Source: Romboutsia lituseburensis (GTDB lineage: Bacteria > Bacillota > Clostridia > Peptostreptococcales > Peptostreptococcaceae). From it: a stretch of 64,000 nt of DNA. Shown here piece by piece: positions 56,227-64,000 of this stretch. The notes under the pieces were generated by a model. The model was not told where the DNA came from, made no database searches, and saw only the letters and a list, made by a program, of their open reading frames with translations. The stretch spans positions 1,116,001 through 1,180,000 of the forward strand of contig NZ_JANQBQ010000001.1 of NCBI RefSeq assembly GCF_024723825.1. The letters are read 5' to 3'. The position numbers and the translations under genes were made by a program. Position 1 is the stretch's first letter. Every line of letters begins with the position of its first letter.

Positions 56227-56265
56227 TACATTTTTAAATATGAATTCAATAATCTACGAACTTAT

Positions 56266-57249
56266 TTAATTCTTTACTTTATTTTTGTCTAAACATTTCT
56301 CTGGCTCAATATATATTACTTTCCATACTCCATTTTTATCTTTTTTATAATCAGCAATTTTTAAGTCTACTCCATTTGTTAGTTGATAAAAAAGTACATA
56401 ATATTCATTATTATTTTTGTCTTTAAAATATGCTTTTTTCTCATATCCATCTTCTTCTATTTTAATATCTGAATCAATTAAAGAACACCATTCACCATAT
56501 TCTATCTCTAAAAAAGATTTAGCATCATATGACCATCCATGATATGGAGCACATAAATAATTTTCATCATTATAAACCATATCTTTTATTTTATATGTAT
56601 CTCCTAATTTTTCTAAATGTATATATCCATAGTAATATGCAAATAGTCCCTTATTCTCTTTTGATCCTTCAATCACTTCTATTTCTACAAAATATTTTAT
56701 ATCATTTGGATTATTTTTATCCCCTGGGGCTTTATTTAGCTTCACTAAATTAATATGTAATTTATTCTCAAATGACTTAACATATTTGTTATAGTCCATT
56801 TTTTTTCTATATCCATCGGTTAAAAAGTTATATGCGACTGGATAAGGACCTTTAGCATCACCAATAGTACCACATCCTGTGTTAGTATTATATAATGGAT
56901 TTGCAGCTTCTCTTAAAACACTAAAATAATTTATAATTGTATCTTCTGGAGTTTTTAGCATATTATCATCAATTTTAACTTCATTTGGTTTATTTCCATA
57001 CATTTCATATAGGGATTTTTCAATTCTATCATTTATTATTTTTGAACTAGATGGTCTAAAAAATCGTTCCAAACTATAATACTCTTCTTGGTTATCTACT
57101 TCCTTATCATTTTCTACACAAAACTCTTTTATGTGTTTCCCTCCCATAATTACAATCTCTGTACTTGACTGCTTCTTATCAAAGTACAAGCTTATACATA
57201 TAACGCCTAATATAGCAGTGCATATTAACCTTTTCTTATTTTTTAGCAT
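56266..57249 (-). CDS. Unrecognised membrane-anchored or secreted protein
   Basis: The 327-residue protein begins with a short helix (LICTAILGVICISLYF, residues 8-23) that could be a signal or anchor, then a soluble region with two NTF2-like stretches suggested by FSVLREAANPLYN and DKNGVWKVIYIEPEKC. Several Cys are present (FCVEN, TGCGTIG, LCAPYHG, EWCSLI). GAGAGGTT precedes the ATG. No family is recognised. Confidence 0.7.
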   Translation of the reverse strand: MLKNKKRLICTAILGVICISLYFDKKQSSTEIVIMGGKHIKEFCVENDKEVDNQEEYYSLERFFRPSSSKIINDRIEKSLYEMYGNKPNEVKIDDNMLKTPEDTIINYFSVLREAANPLYNTNTGCGTIGDAKGPYPVAYNFLTDGYRKKMDYNKYVKSFENKLHINLVKLNKAPGDKNNPNDIKYFVEIEVIEGSKENKGLFAYYYGYIHLEKLGDTYKIKDMVYNDENYLCAPYHGWSYDAKSFLEIEYGEWCSLIDSDIKIEEDGYEKKAYFKDKNNNEYYVLFYQLTNGVDLKIADYKKDKNGVWKVIYIEPEKCLDKNKVKN

Positions 57250-57361
57250 AACCTCTCACCCTTCATTATAAAACTTATTCTCTTAATCATTATATTGAAC
57301 AAGTTATCTTTATATAATAAAAAGTTTTATGATAAATTAATTTAAGAGATTTTTTTATAAT

Positions 57362-57402
57362 AAAAAACTCCAATAAGTCTAATTTAACTTACTAGAGTTT
57401 TT
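57362..57402 (-). terminator. Terminator after the VanW-family gene
   Basis: On the minus strand AAAACTCTAGTAAG pairs with CTTATTGGAGTTTT with a few mismatches, and TTTATTATAA follows. Confidence 0.65.
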
Positions 57403-57407
57403 ATTAA

Positions 57408-58685
57408 TTATTTCTTAGGTTTTTTGTATACACTTCTATCCACGTACTCTTTCTTTATAACCTTTCCGTTAGAATCTTTATATATTCTATATGTATCTGC
57501 TGCGTCTCGTCCATTTATTTTAAATGTTTTTACATATATATCTAGGTTAGGTTTATCTCCTGAATTTCCATATATACTAGACGTTACAGTTCCATTTCCA
57601 ACTGTAGTTTTTACAAATACAGGATGTGAATAAGGATTTTTAAATTTAAAATCTGTTCCCCCATCATTTACCATAGCATCTCTTCCTAGTGGTGCATAAC
57701 TTGATGCTAATGAATGATTGGTTATTGATACTAGTTCCATTCCTGAACTTAAAACAGCATTATACAGTGTTGTAGATACCTGACAAACTCCTCCGCCTAA
57801 AGCATCTTGAAGTCCTCCATTTATTATAACAGGAGCTCCTTTATAACCATTGGATCTGTTTCTATCCCCAGTTAAATTATTATATGAATAAACTTCTCCT
57901 GGCATTAATAGTACATTACTACTTTTATATGCTGCCGTTCTTATATTGTGAACCCTACCAGATAATCCAGTCGAAAACTTCGTTGTATATTGACCTAGTA
58001 GTGCATTTACACTTTCAGCATCCTTAGTTGTTACTTTAGGTTGTTTTAGGTTAACTTCAAGATTTATGTCTCCATATTTCTTTTCTTTTATACTTTTTAT
58101 AATATTTTCCTTAGTGGATGCTATATCTAATTCTTTTCCTACTTTAGATGGTGTTACACCTATGCCACCAGACACATATACTGTTGCATTTACCATTTCT
58201 ACATTTATAGCCTTTGATACCGCTTGTATTTTATCACTAAGTTTTGCTTCATCATATGATGATTTTAACTCTATAATTTTATCATTGCTTTTAAGGCCAA
58301 AATATCTTTTTACATTTTCAAAATAGCTATCAGTTTTAGTGTAATTATAAGCTTCCTCTATAGTTTCTTCTACATTGTATTTTAAATTTATATCCTCTGG
58401 AGATATTTCATGATTAGTATTTTCATATATCAAATACATACTTTTGGGCTGTTTTTTATTACCTACTACTTCTAGCGCTTCATCTTTTGTCAAGTTTGAT
58501 ACATCTATGTTATCTATAAATATATGCTTTGCAATTTTATCATTATAAAGATGATTTGTATTGAAATGATTAATAATAATTCCTAGAAAAACAACTGCTG
58601 ATATACAACCTATTACCCTATTTCTTTTTTTATTTTCTTTTAGGCTTTCTAGCCTGCCTTTCTTCTTTTGTGTACTTTTACTCAT
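57408..58685 (-). CDS. VanW-family protein with peptidoglycan-binding domain
   Basis: A basic N-terminal stretch and one membrane helix (about 23-42) are followed by a PG_binding_4 domain (about 100-230) and the VanW domain (about 245-370), recognisable by MLPGEVYSYNNLTG, GGGVCQVSTTLYNAV and HSLASSYAPLGRDAMV. The last 50 residues resemble a short beta tail of the G5 type. VanW proteins are named from vancomycin-resistance operons but their function is not settled; this copy is far from any van gene. Start ATG 58685; the GTG three codons upstream lies in the ribosome site. Confidence 0.9.
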   Translation of the reverse strand: MSKSTQKKKGRLESLKENKKRNRVIGCISAVVFLGIIINHFNTNHLYNDKIAKHIFIDNIDVSNLTKDEALEVVGNKKQPKSMYLIYENTNHEISPEDINLKYNVEETIEEAYNYTKTDSYFENVKRYFGLKSNDKIIELKSSYDEAKLSDKIQAVSKAINVEMVNATVYVSGGIGVTPSKVGKELDIASTKENIIKSIKEKKYGDINLEVNLKQPKVTTKDAESVNALLGQYTTKFSTGLSGRVHNIRTAAYKSSNVLLMPGEVYSYNNLTGDRNRSNGYKGAPVIINGGLQDALGGGVCQVSTTLYNAVLSSGMELVSITNHSLASSYAPLGRDAMVNDGGTDFKFKNPYSHPVFVKTTVGNGTVTSSIYGNSGDKPNLDIYVKTFKINGRDAADTYRIYKDSNGKVIKKEYVDRSVYKKPKK

Positions 58686-58779
58686 TACCCCCACCTCATT
58701 TTTAAGACTATCTAAATTATATGAGATTAAATTTTTTTAAACAACATTTATGTCAGATATGTAACTATATTGTTACATT

Positions 58780-59412
58780 TTAGCAAAATACACCTATTAC
58801 TGGGTAGTGATCAGAATAATATACTTTATCTACCTTATAATTATCTACAATAATGTTGTAATCTAAAAATATATAATCTATTCTGGCGTTTGATTTTACA
58901 AATGTACATAAATCATTATTTTTTGTAACTATAGCCGCATCATAGAATGTATTTATATTAATATTTTTTTCATTAAAATCTCCACATATTATATTTTTAC
59001 CAACTATCGTCTGTTTGTAATCTAATATTTCACTTATTTGTATTTTTCTTTCTTCTTTATCTAATCCAAGATGGGTATTTATGATATTAAACTTTCCTTG
59101 TAGCGAAAATACGTTTGTATATAAAAAACCTCTTTGTTCTTTTTTACTAGTTAAAAAAACGTGAGTATGATATTCTATTTCATTCTTTGCAAATGTACAT
59201 ATACCATACATCAAACTTGGTTTATTAACATTCATAGCAAATATACCATCCATCTTTAAATCCAACTTTAATTTTGCAAACTGTGGATACAAAACCTCTT
59301 GCAAGCAAATAACATCACAATCTAATTCTTTCAAATATTTACTTATCTTATTTAATGTAATTTTATCATTTCCATCCATACCTTTATGAATATTATAAGT
59401 TACCATTTTCAT
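58780..59412 (-). CDS. Endonuclease/exonuclease/phosphatase (EEP) family protein
   Basis: The 210-residue single domain has MVTYNIHKGMDG at the start, the catalytic Glu in VICLQEVLYP, NTHLGLDKEER, GDFNEKN, and the final SDHYPVIGVF with the active-site His. The family cuts DNA, RNA or phosphodiesters of lipids and nucleotides; no signal peptide means an intracellular role. GGAGATA lies before the ATG. Confidence 0.88.
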   Translation of the reverse strand: MKMVTYNIHKGMDGNDKITLNKISKYLKELDCDVICLQEVLYPQFAKLKLDLKMDGIFAMNVNKPSLMYGICTFAKNEIEYHTHVFLTSKKEQRGFLYTNVFSLQGKFNIINTHLGLDKEERKIQISEILDYKQTIVGKNIICGDFNEKNININTFYDAAIVTKNNDLCTFVKSNARIDYIFLDYNIIVDNYKVDKVYYSDHYPVIGVFC

Positions 59413-59486
59413 AGTTTTATCTCCTATAAATATACCTTAAATTTATATTATTTAAATTTTAATACTTATTTTAGTTATATAGTATA

Positions 59487-59534
59487 AAAAACCTAGCTTA
59501 GTTATAAATATCCCCTACCAAGCTAGGCTTTTCT
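59487..59534 (-). terminator. Terminator after the SOS-type small gene
   Basis: On the minus strand AAAAGCCTAGCTTGG pairs with CTAAGCTAGGTTTTT over a long loop, ending in a T run. Confidence 0.75.
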
Positions 59535-59559
59535 AATAGATTTATATATTAACATTTTA

Positions 59560-59721
59560 CTAATGTTTAATTTCTTTTTTTATACGAGTAAGTTTCCCTT
59601 GATTTACAACAAATACAAATCCTAATTTCTCATAGATTTCATTTAATTCCATTAAAGTCACTTCTCCATTTTTTAAATTTGCTAAAGTTATTTCTTTTAC
59701 CTTTCTTGCTGAAATCATCAT
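59560..59721 (-). CDS. 53-residue protein behind an SOS-type promoter
   Basis: ATG 59721 (or the adjacent ATG 59718) follows AAGGAGTGG and opens 53 codons: a basic start (MMISARKVKEITL), an amphipathic helix (VTLMELNEIYEKLGF), a strand (VFVVNQGKLTRI) and a basic end. It looks like a small cytoplasmic, possibly DNA- or protein-binding domain. I do not recognise a family. It is monocistronic, with a leader of about 110 bases and a LexA-type box in the promoter, so it is expected to be induced by DNA damage. Confidence 0.75.
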   Translation of the reverse strand: MMISARKVKEITLANLKNGEVTLMELNEIYEKLGFVFVVNQGKLTRIKKEIKH

Positions 59722-59836
59722 TAGTTACCACTCCTTTTTGAATTTGTTATACTCTATTATATTTTACCTTTATTTAAAATATGACTATTTTGTATTTATT
59801 AATCATATAATTACGAACATTCCTTTCGACTGTTTT

Positions 59837-59865
59837 ATTATATAACAAACAATTGTTCGTATCAA
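59837..59865 (-). promoter_or_regulatory. SOS-type promoter with a LexA box in the spacer
   Basis: On the minus strand TTGATA (59865-59860), exactly 17 bases and TATAAT (59842-59837). The spacer contains CGAACAATTGTTTG (59859-59846), matching the Bacillus-type LexA consensus CGAACRNRYGTTYG at all but one position. A looser half-site pair lies at 59814-59828, near the transcript start. Confidence 0.75.
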
Positions 59866-60050
59866 TATAAAATTTTATTTTTATGGCATCTTTTGTAATT
59901 TTTTATTTTTTTTTGTATTTTTTCTACAATAAAATAATTTTAATATTTTTAACTCAACATGAAATTTTTAACTCTTTTATATTTTATGAATTAAATAGTT
60001 TTTTATTACTTTTTCATATATATAAATTTTTTAAAAAGAAAATATATATA

Positions 60051-60079
60051 TAGACTTATATAAATTTTAGTACTATTAT
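60051..60079 (+). promoter_or_regulatory. Promoter of a structured RNA before the hyd genes
   Basis: TAGACT (60051-60056), 17-base spacer, TATTAT (60074-60079); start expected near 60086. Confidence 0.5.
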
Positions 60080-60085
60080 TTAATT

Positions 60086-60265
60086 AACTTCAATCTTCTT
60101 TCAGATTTTTCATGTAATTTCTTTAGTTGATTGATATTAAAATTTAACAAACTACCCTACCAGAAAAGAGTTTATCTAATCTGAAAGGAATTGTTTATAA
60201 ATAGCACTCTTATTTTTGTGCAAATATTAACTTTTCCTTGTAATTTACTTTGGAAAAGTTTTTTT
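60086..60265 (+). ncRNA. Structured leader or small RNA of about 180 nt, family not recognised
   Basis: The region starts at a promoter and ends in an intrinsic terminator. CAATCTTCTTTCAGATT (60091-60107) pairs with AATCTGAAAGGAATTG (60178-60193), 16 pairs with one bulged C, closing a 70-base internal domain that contains UAGUU/AACUA pairing. A short GCAC/GTGC hairpin and then the terminator follow. No open frame is seen. The hyd maturation genes start 70 bases beyond, so a riboswitch or attenuator is possible, as is a stand-alone RNA. Confidence 0.6.
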
Positions 60266-60267
60266 AT
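60229..60267 (+). terminator. Terminator of the RNA upstream of the hyd genes
   Basis: AACTTTTCC (60229-60237) and GGAAAAGTT (60252-60260) pair, followed by TTTTTT. Confidence 0.8.
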
Positions 60268-60337
60268 TTATAAAATTTAGCTCGGGTTAGTTGTTATTTA
60301 TTATATGATTTTTTGTATATTATTGAAGGGAGGTATT

Positions 60338-60589
60338 ATGAAAAAAGTAGCTGTTATAAGTGCTATATTAGAAGAACCAGATAAATCCCAACATAAATTT
60401 AATAAAATTGTTTCAAATTTCAAAGGCATTATAAAGGGAAGAATGGGCATCCCTTGCGAAGAAGAGGGTGTATCTATAATCTGTATAGTAGTTTTAGCCG
60501 AAATGAACACTATAAATAGCTTAACAGGTAAGCTAGGAAATATTGAGGATGTATTAGTAAAAACTAGCATCTCAAAGAAAGAACTTTAG
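60338..60589 (+). CDS. TM1266-like iron-only hydrogenase system regulator (ACT-like domain)
   Basis: An 83-residue ACT/NikR-C-like domain (VAVISAILEEPDKSQHKFN, then GRMGIPCEEEGVSIICIVVLAE) of the type found beside [FeFe]-hydrogenase maturation genes and thought to be regulatory. Start ATG 60338 follows GGGAGG; the longer upstream frame has no ribosome site. It is followed by hydF after 11 bases. Confidence 0.88.
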   Translation: MKKVAVISAILEEPDKSQHKFNKIVSNFKGIIKGRMGIPCEEEGVSIICIVVLAEMNTINSLTGKLGNIEDVLVKTSISKKEL

Positions 60590-60600
60590 GGGGTGAAAAT

Positions 60601-61803
60601 ATGAGTCTTAACTCCTCTCCTCAGGGTGTTAGGGTACATATTGGATTATTTGGTAAAAGAAATGCTGGTAAATCAAGCATAATAAATGCTATATCAAATC
60701 AAGAAATATCTATTGTATCCGATGTTGCTGGAACTACTACTGACCCTGTTTTTAGACCTATAGAAATTTTACCAATTGGGCCTTGTGTGTTAATAGATAC
60801 TGCTGGTCTTGATGATATAGGTAATTTAGGAGAACTTAGAGTAAGTAAAAGTTTGGACGTATTATCTAAAACTGATATTGCTCTTTTAGTTGTAGATAGT
60901 TTAGTAGGACTTAGCGAAGACGACTTAGCTTTAATCAAAACATTCAAATCAAAAAATATACCTCACATCTTAGTCTTAAATAAAATTGATTCTTTAAATA
61001 CTAAATTTATAAATTTAGAACATGAATATGTAACATGCCCTGTAGTATTTGTATCTGCTAAAAATAAAGACGGAATAGATTCTCTAAAAAAAGAAATTAT
61101 AAATGTTTCACCTAAGGGCCTAAATGAGTTCAAATTAGTGAGCGATTTAATAAAACCAGATGAATTTGTTTTATTAGTTGTTCCAATAGATAAAGCTGCT
61201 CCAAAAGGTAGGCTTATTTTACCTCAACAACAGATTATAAGAGACATTTTAGACTCTGGGTGTAATGCTATTGTTTCTAAAGAGGATAATTTGAAAGAAA
61301 CTTTAGCTAATCTTAAGTCAAAGCCAAAATTAGTTATAACAGATTCTCAAGTATTTAAAAAGGTTAATAACAGTATACCTAAAGATATTCCACTTACATC
61401 TTTCTCTATACTCTTTGCTAGAGCTAAAGGTGATTTAAAAGAATTAATAGATGGATGTGCTGCTATTAACAATTTAAAAGACGGTGATAAAATTCTTATT
61501 GCAGAAGGATGTACTCATCATAGACAAGATGATGATATAGGTAATTTTAAAATTCCTAATATGCTAAAAACTAAAACTAATAAAAATCTATTATTTGATT
61601 TTACATCTGGTGTTTCTTTTAGTAATAATTTATCAGATTATTCTCTTGTAGTTCATTGCGGTGCTTGTATGATGAATAGAAATGCAATGTTAAGTAGAAT
61701 TAAAAATTGTAGAGAGTTAGATATTCCTATTGTGAATTACGGAGTTCTTATGGCTTATGCTAATAATATATTAGACAGAACTCTAGAGCCTTTTAATATA
61801 TGA
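60601..61803 (+). CDS. hydF: [FeFe]-hydrogenase maturation GTPase HydF
   Basis: A GTPase domain (residues 1-175: FGKRNAGKSSIINA, DTAGLDDIG, NKID) is followed by a dimerisation domain and an iron-sulfur scaffold domain with EGCTHHRQDDDIG and HCGACMMNR, which carry the cluster-binding Cys and His. HydF is the scaffold on which the diiron cofactor is built by HydE and HydG before transfer to the hydrogenase. It overlaps hydE by four bases (ATGA). Confidence 0.95.
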   Translation: MSLNSSPQGVRVHIGLFGKRNAGKSSIINAISNQEISIVSDVAGTTTDPVFRPIEILPIGPCVLIDTAGLDDIGNLGELRVSKSLDVLSKTDIALLVVDSLVGLSEDDLALIKTFKSKNIPHILVLNKIDSLNTKFINLEHEYVTCPVVFVSAKNKDGIDSLKKEIINVSPKGLNEFKLVSDLIKPDEFVLLVVPIDKAAPKGRLILPQQQIIRDILDSGCNAIVSKEDNLKETLANLKSKPKLVITDSQVFKKVNNSIPKDIPLTSFSILFARAKGDLKELIDGCAAINNLKDGDKILIAEGCTHHRQDDDIGNFKIPNMLKTKTNKNLLFDFTSGVSFSNNLSDYSLVVHCGACMMNRNAMLSRIKNCRELDIPIVNYGVLMAYANNILDRTLEPFNI

Positions 61804-62906
61804 CTAAATATAATATAAAAATCCTAATAGATAAATTATATGAAGAAAACTCTCTAAAAAGCGATGAATTACTTTATTTGTTGGATAATATTGATAATGA
61901 CTTAGATAATAAATTAAAAGAAAACAATATTAGCAATAGAAATTATTTGTATAAATTATCCTGTAATACTCGCGATAAATATTATGATAAAAAAGTTTTT
62001 TTAAGAGGACTTATTGAAATTAGTAATTTCTGCAAAAATGATTGTTACTATTGTGGAATAAGGTGCTCTAATAAAAATATTGATAGGTATAGACTTACTA
62101 AATCTGAAATCCTAGAATGTTGTGAAATTGGTTATAAAATAGGATATAAGACATTTGTCTTGCAAGGAGGAGAAGACTTGTACTTTGACGATAAAAAAAT
62201 GTGTGACATAATCTCCTCAATAAAAATCAAATATCCAGATTGTGCTATAACCCTCTCTTTAGGAGAAAAATCTTACGAAACATACAATAAATATTTTTTA
62301 TGTGGTGCTGATAGGTATTTATTAAGACATGAAACATCCAGCTCATCTCATTATAATAAACTTCATCCATCTAATCTTAAATTATCAAATAGAAAAAAAT
62401 GTCTTAATGATTTAAAAAAAATAGGTTTTCAAATTGGAGCCGGATTTATGGTAGATTCTCCATTTCAAACCAATATAGACATAGTAAATGACCTTATTTA
62501 TTTAAAAAATTTAAATCCTCATATGGTTGGTATTGGTCCTTTTATTCCTCATAAAGAGACCATCTTTAAAAATTACAATCCTGGTAATCTTGAAAAAACA
62601 TTATTGTTATTAGCTTTAACCAGATTGCTACTTCCGTCAGTTTTGCTACCTGCAACTACTGCTCTTTCTTCTATTGATTCTAATGGACGTAACTTTGGAC
62701 TACTAGCTGGTTGTAATGTTATTATGCCAAACCTTTCTCCTTATGAGTTTAGAAGTAAATATTCTCTTTACGATAATAAATTGTCTACTGGATTAGAAGC
62801 ATTTGAACATAATAAAAAATTAGAAGAAAATATTAGTAATCTTAATTTAAGAATAGATTATTCTCGTGGTGATAATATAAATTGGAGGCGTGTTAAATGT
62901 TTATAA
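61800..62906 (+). CDS. hydE: [FeFe]-hydrogenase maturation radical SAM enzyme HydE
   Basis: The 368-residue radical-SAM barrel has the cluster motif in SNFCKNDCYYCGIRC (C-x3-C-x2-C), FVLQGGEDLYF and the closing LLAGCNVIMPNLSP. It helps make the bridging dithiomethylamine ligand of the H-cluster. It overlaps both hydF and hydG, so the three are co-translated. Confidence 0.94.
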   Translation: MTKYNIKILIDKLYEENSLKSDELLYLLDNIDNDLDNKLKENNISNRNYLYKLSCNTRDKYYDKKVFLRGLIEISNFCKNDCYYCGIRCSNKNIDRYRLTKSEILECCEIGYKIGYKTFVLQGGEDLYFDDKKMCDIISSIKIKYPDCAITLSLGEKSYETYNKYFLCGADRYLLRHETSSSSHYNKLHPSNLKLSNRKKCLNDLKKIGFQIGAGFMVDSPFQTNIDIVNDLIYLKNLNPHMVGIGPFIPHKETIFKNYNPGNLEKTLLLLALTRLLLPSVLLPATTALSSIDSNGRNFGLLAGCNVIMPNLSPYEFRSKYSLYDNKLSTGLEAFEHNKKLEENISNLNLRIDYSRGDNINWRRVKCL

Positions 62907-64000
62907 ATCATGAACTTATAAATGAATTACTTGAAAATGCTAAAAATTCTACAGAAAGTGATATAGATAAAGTTCTTTTTAAGGCTTCAAATAGAGAAAA
63001 ATTAACTTATAGTGATATTGCTATACTACTTCAAATAAATGATGATATTCAATTAAAAAAACTATTTAAAATAGCTGGAGAAATAAAAAATAGTATTTAC
63101 GGTAATAGAATTGTTTTATTTGCACCTTTATATATATCTAACTATTGCGTAAATGATTGTGTTTATTGTGGCTACCAAAGATGTAATAAGTTTGAAAGAA
63201 GAAAACTAACTCAAAATGAGATTAGAGAAGAAGTTAAAATACTAGAAAAAATGGGACATAAAAGACTTGCACTTGAAGCTGGAGAAGACCCTAACAACTG
63301 TCCTATTGAATATATATTAGAATCACTTGATACAATTTATTCTACTTATAACCAAAATGGCAATATAAGAAGAGTAAACGTTAATATTGCTGCTACAACA
63401 GTGGATAATTATAAAAAATTAAAAGAAAAAGGAATTGGAACATATATTTTATTCCAAGAAACTTATAATAAACCTACATTCATAAAAATGCATGGTAAGT
63501 CTATAAAAAATGACTATTATTACCATCTAACAGCATTTGATAGAGCCATGGAAGCAGGTATTGATGATGTAGGAGCTGGAGTACTATTTGGACTTTCTGA
63601 TCCTAAATTTGAGGTATTAGCTCTTATGATGCATAACGAGCATCTTGAAAATAAATTTGGAGTAGGTTTCCATACTATATCTTTCCCTAGATTAAAAAAA
63701 GCTGAAGGTATGGAACTAAAAGATTTTCCTCATCTAGTTGATGACGATACATTCAAGAAGATAGTTGCTATAACTCGATTAGCTGTACCTTTTACGGGTA
63801 TAATTATGTCTACTCGAGAATCAGCATCTATGAGAAATGAACTATTAAAATACGGTGTTTCTCAAATTAGTGCTGGATCTATAACAGGCGTTGGAGGATA
63901 TAAAGAGTGTGAAGACGGCAATAATGTAGATCAATTTACATTAGATGACCATAGAACACCTATTCAAGTTCTTAAAGAGCTTATTAATGATGAATACATT
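62897..64000 (+). CDS. hydG: [FeFe]-hydrogenase maturation tyrosine lyase HydG (5' part)
   Basis: ATG 62897 overlaps the hydE end, with TTGGAGG 10 bases before it. The frame stays open to the window edge (368 of about 470 residues). The radical SAM motif CVNDCVYCGY is present, then EAGEDPNNCPIEYI and FQETYNKPTF, as in HydG, which splits tyrosine to provide CO and cyanide ligands. The C-terminal cluster-binding part lies outside the window. Confidence 0.93.
   Translation, partial: MFINHELINELLENAKNSTESDIDKVLFKASNREKLTYSDIAILLQINDDIQLKKLFKIAGEIKNSIYGNRIVLFAPLYISNYCVNDCVYCGYQRCNKFERRKLTQNEIREEVKILEKMGHKRLALEAGEDPNNCPIEYILESLDTIYSTYNQNGNIRRVNVNIAATTVDNYKKLKEKGIGTYILFQETYNKPTFIKMHGKSIKNDYYYHLTAFDRAMEAGIDDVGAGVLFGLSDPKFEVLALMMHNEHLENKFGVGFHTISFPRLKKAEGMELKDFPHLVDDDTFKKIVAITRLAVPFTGIIMSTRESASMRNELLKYGVSQISAGSITGVGGYKECEDGNNVDQFTLDDHRTPIQVLKELINDEYI

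Overview
The window is very AT-rich, clostridia-type DNA. Low GC, strong AGGAGG-type ribosome sites, [FeFe]-hydrogenase maturation genes, an adenosylcobalamin-type (class II) ribonucleotide reductase, a sodium-pumping oxaloacetate decarboxylase and a spore-polysaccharide-like sugar pathway together suggest an anaerobic, spore-forming Firmicute. The Peptostreptococcaceae are my best guess, by inference from gene content only. I see no rRNA, tRNA, CRISPR array, complete insertion sequence or prophage.

Layout. 1-3.8 kb: an alternative primary-like sigma factor, a promoter-to-terminator small RNA, an HsdR-N-like protein with a His/Cys tail, and two unrecognised proteins. 3.8-7.4 kb: a heterodimeric ABC exporter. 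7.7-14.2 kb: a secreted DUF1002 protein, then mprF beside a two-component system, with a direct-repeat operator in front of mprF. 14.3-21.8 kb: MupG-like hydrolase, thioesterase, aspartate 4-decarboxylase, an ABC-2 exporter and a SulP transporter. 21.9-33.7 kb: a surface-glycan island. It holds a CgeB-like glycosyltransferase, a Maf/DUF115 glycosyltransferase, a complete pseudaminic-acid pathway (pseB-C-F-H-G-I) and a run of small beta-sandwich or beta-helix proteins without signal peptides, one of them frameshifted in an A10 tract. 33.8-44 kb: signal peptidase, 3-methyladenine glycosylase, alkaline phosphatase with YibE/F, a decayed LytR-CpsA-Psr gene, threonine aldolase and the oxaloacetate decarboxylase operon. 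44-52 kb: a large PAS sensor kinase, a lipoprotein, a Fur-type DUF3793 gene, class II RNR with NrdR boxes, and a cold-shock gene. 52-59.7 kb: an ECF sigma/anti-sigma pair divergent from an SGNH hydrolase and an MBOAT-SGNH fusion, a VanW protein, an EEP-family phosphatase/nuclease, and a 53-residue protein behind an SOS-type promoter. 60-64 kb: a structured RNA, then the TM1266-like regulator and hydF-hydE-hydG, with hydG cut by the window end.

The most promising candidate for an undescribed system is the 21.9-33.7 kb island. It pairs a nonulosonic-acid pathway and two glycosyltransferases with cytoplasmically made beta-rich structural proteins and no flagellar gene. The same leader style (a perfect or near-perfect hairpin just before the ribosome site) recurs at the two unrecognised genes near 2.5-3.8 kb. 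I infer a glycosylated spore-surface or appendage system; this is not proven by the sequence. Other strong leads are the MBOAT fusion that has lost the family's conserved histidines, the SOS-controlled small protein and the two structured RNAs.
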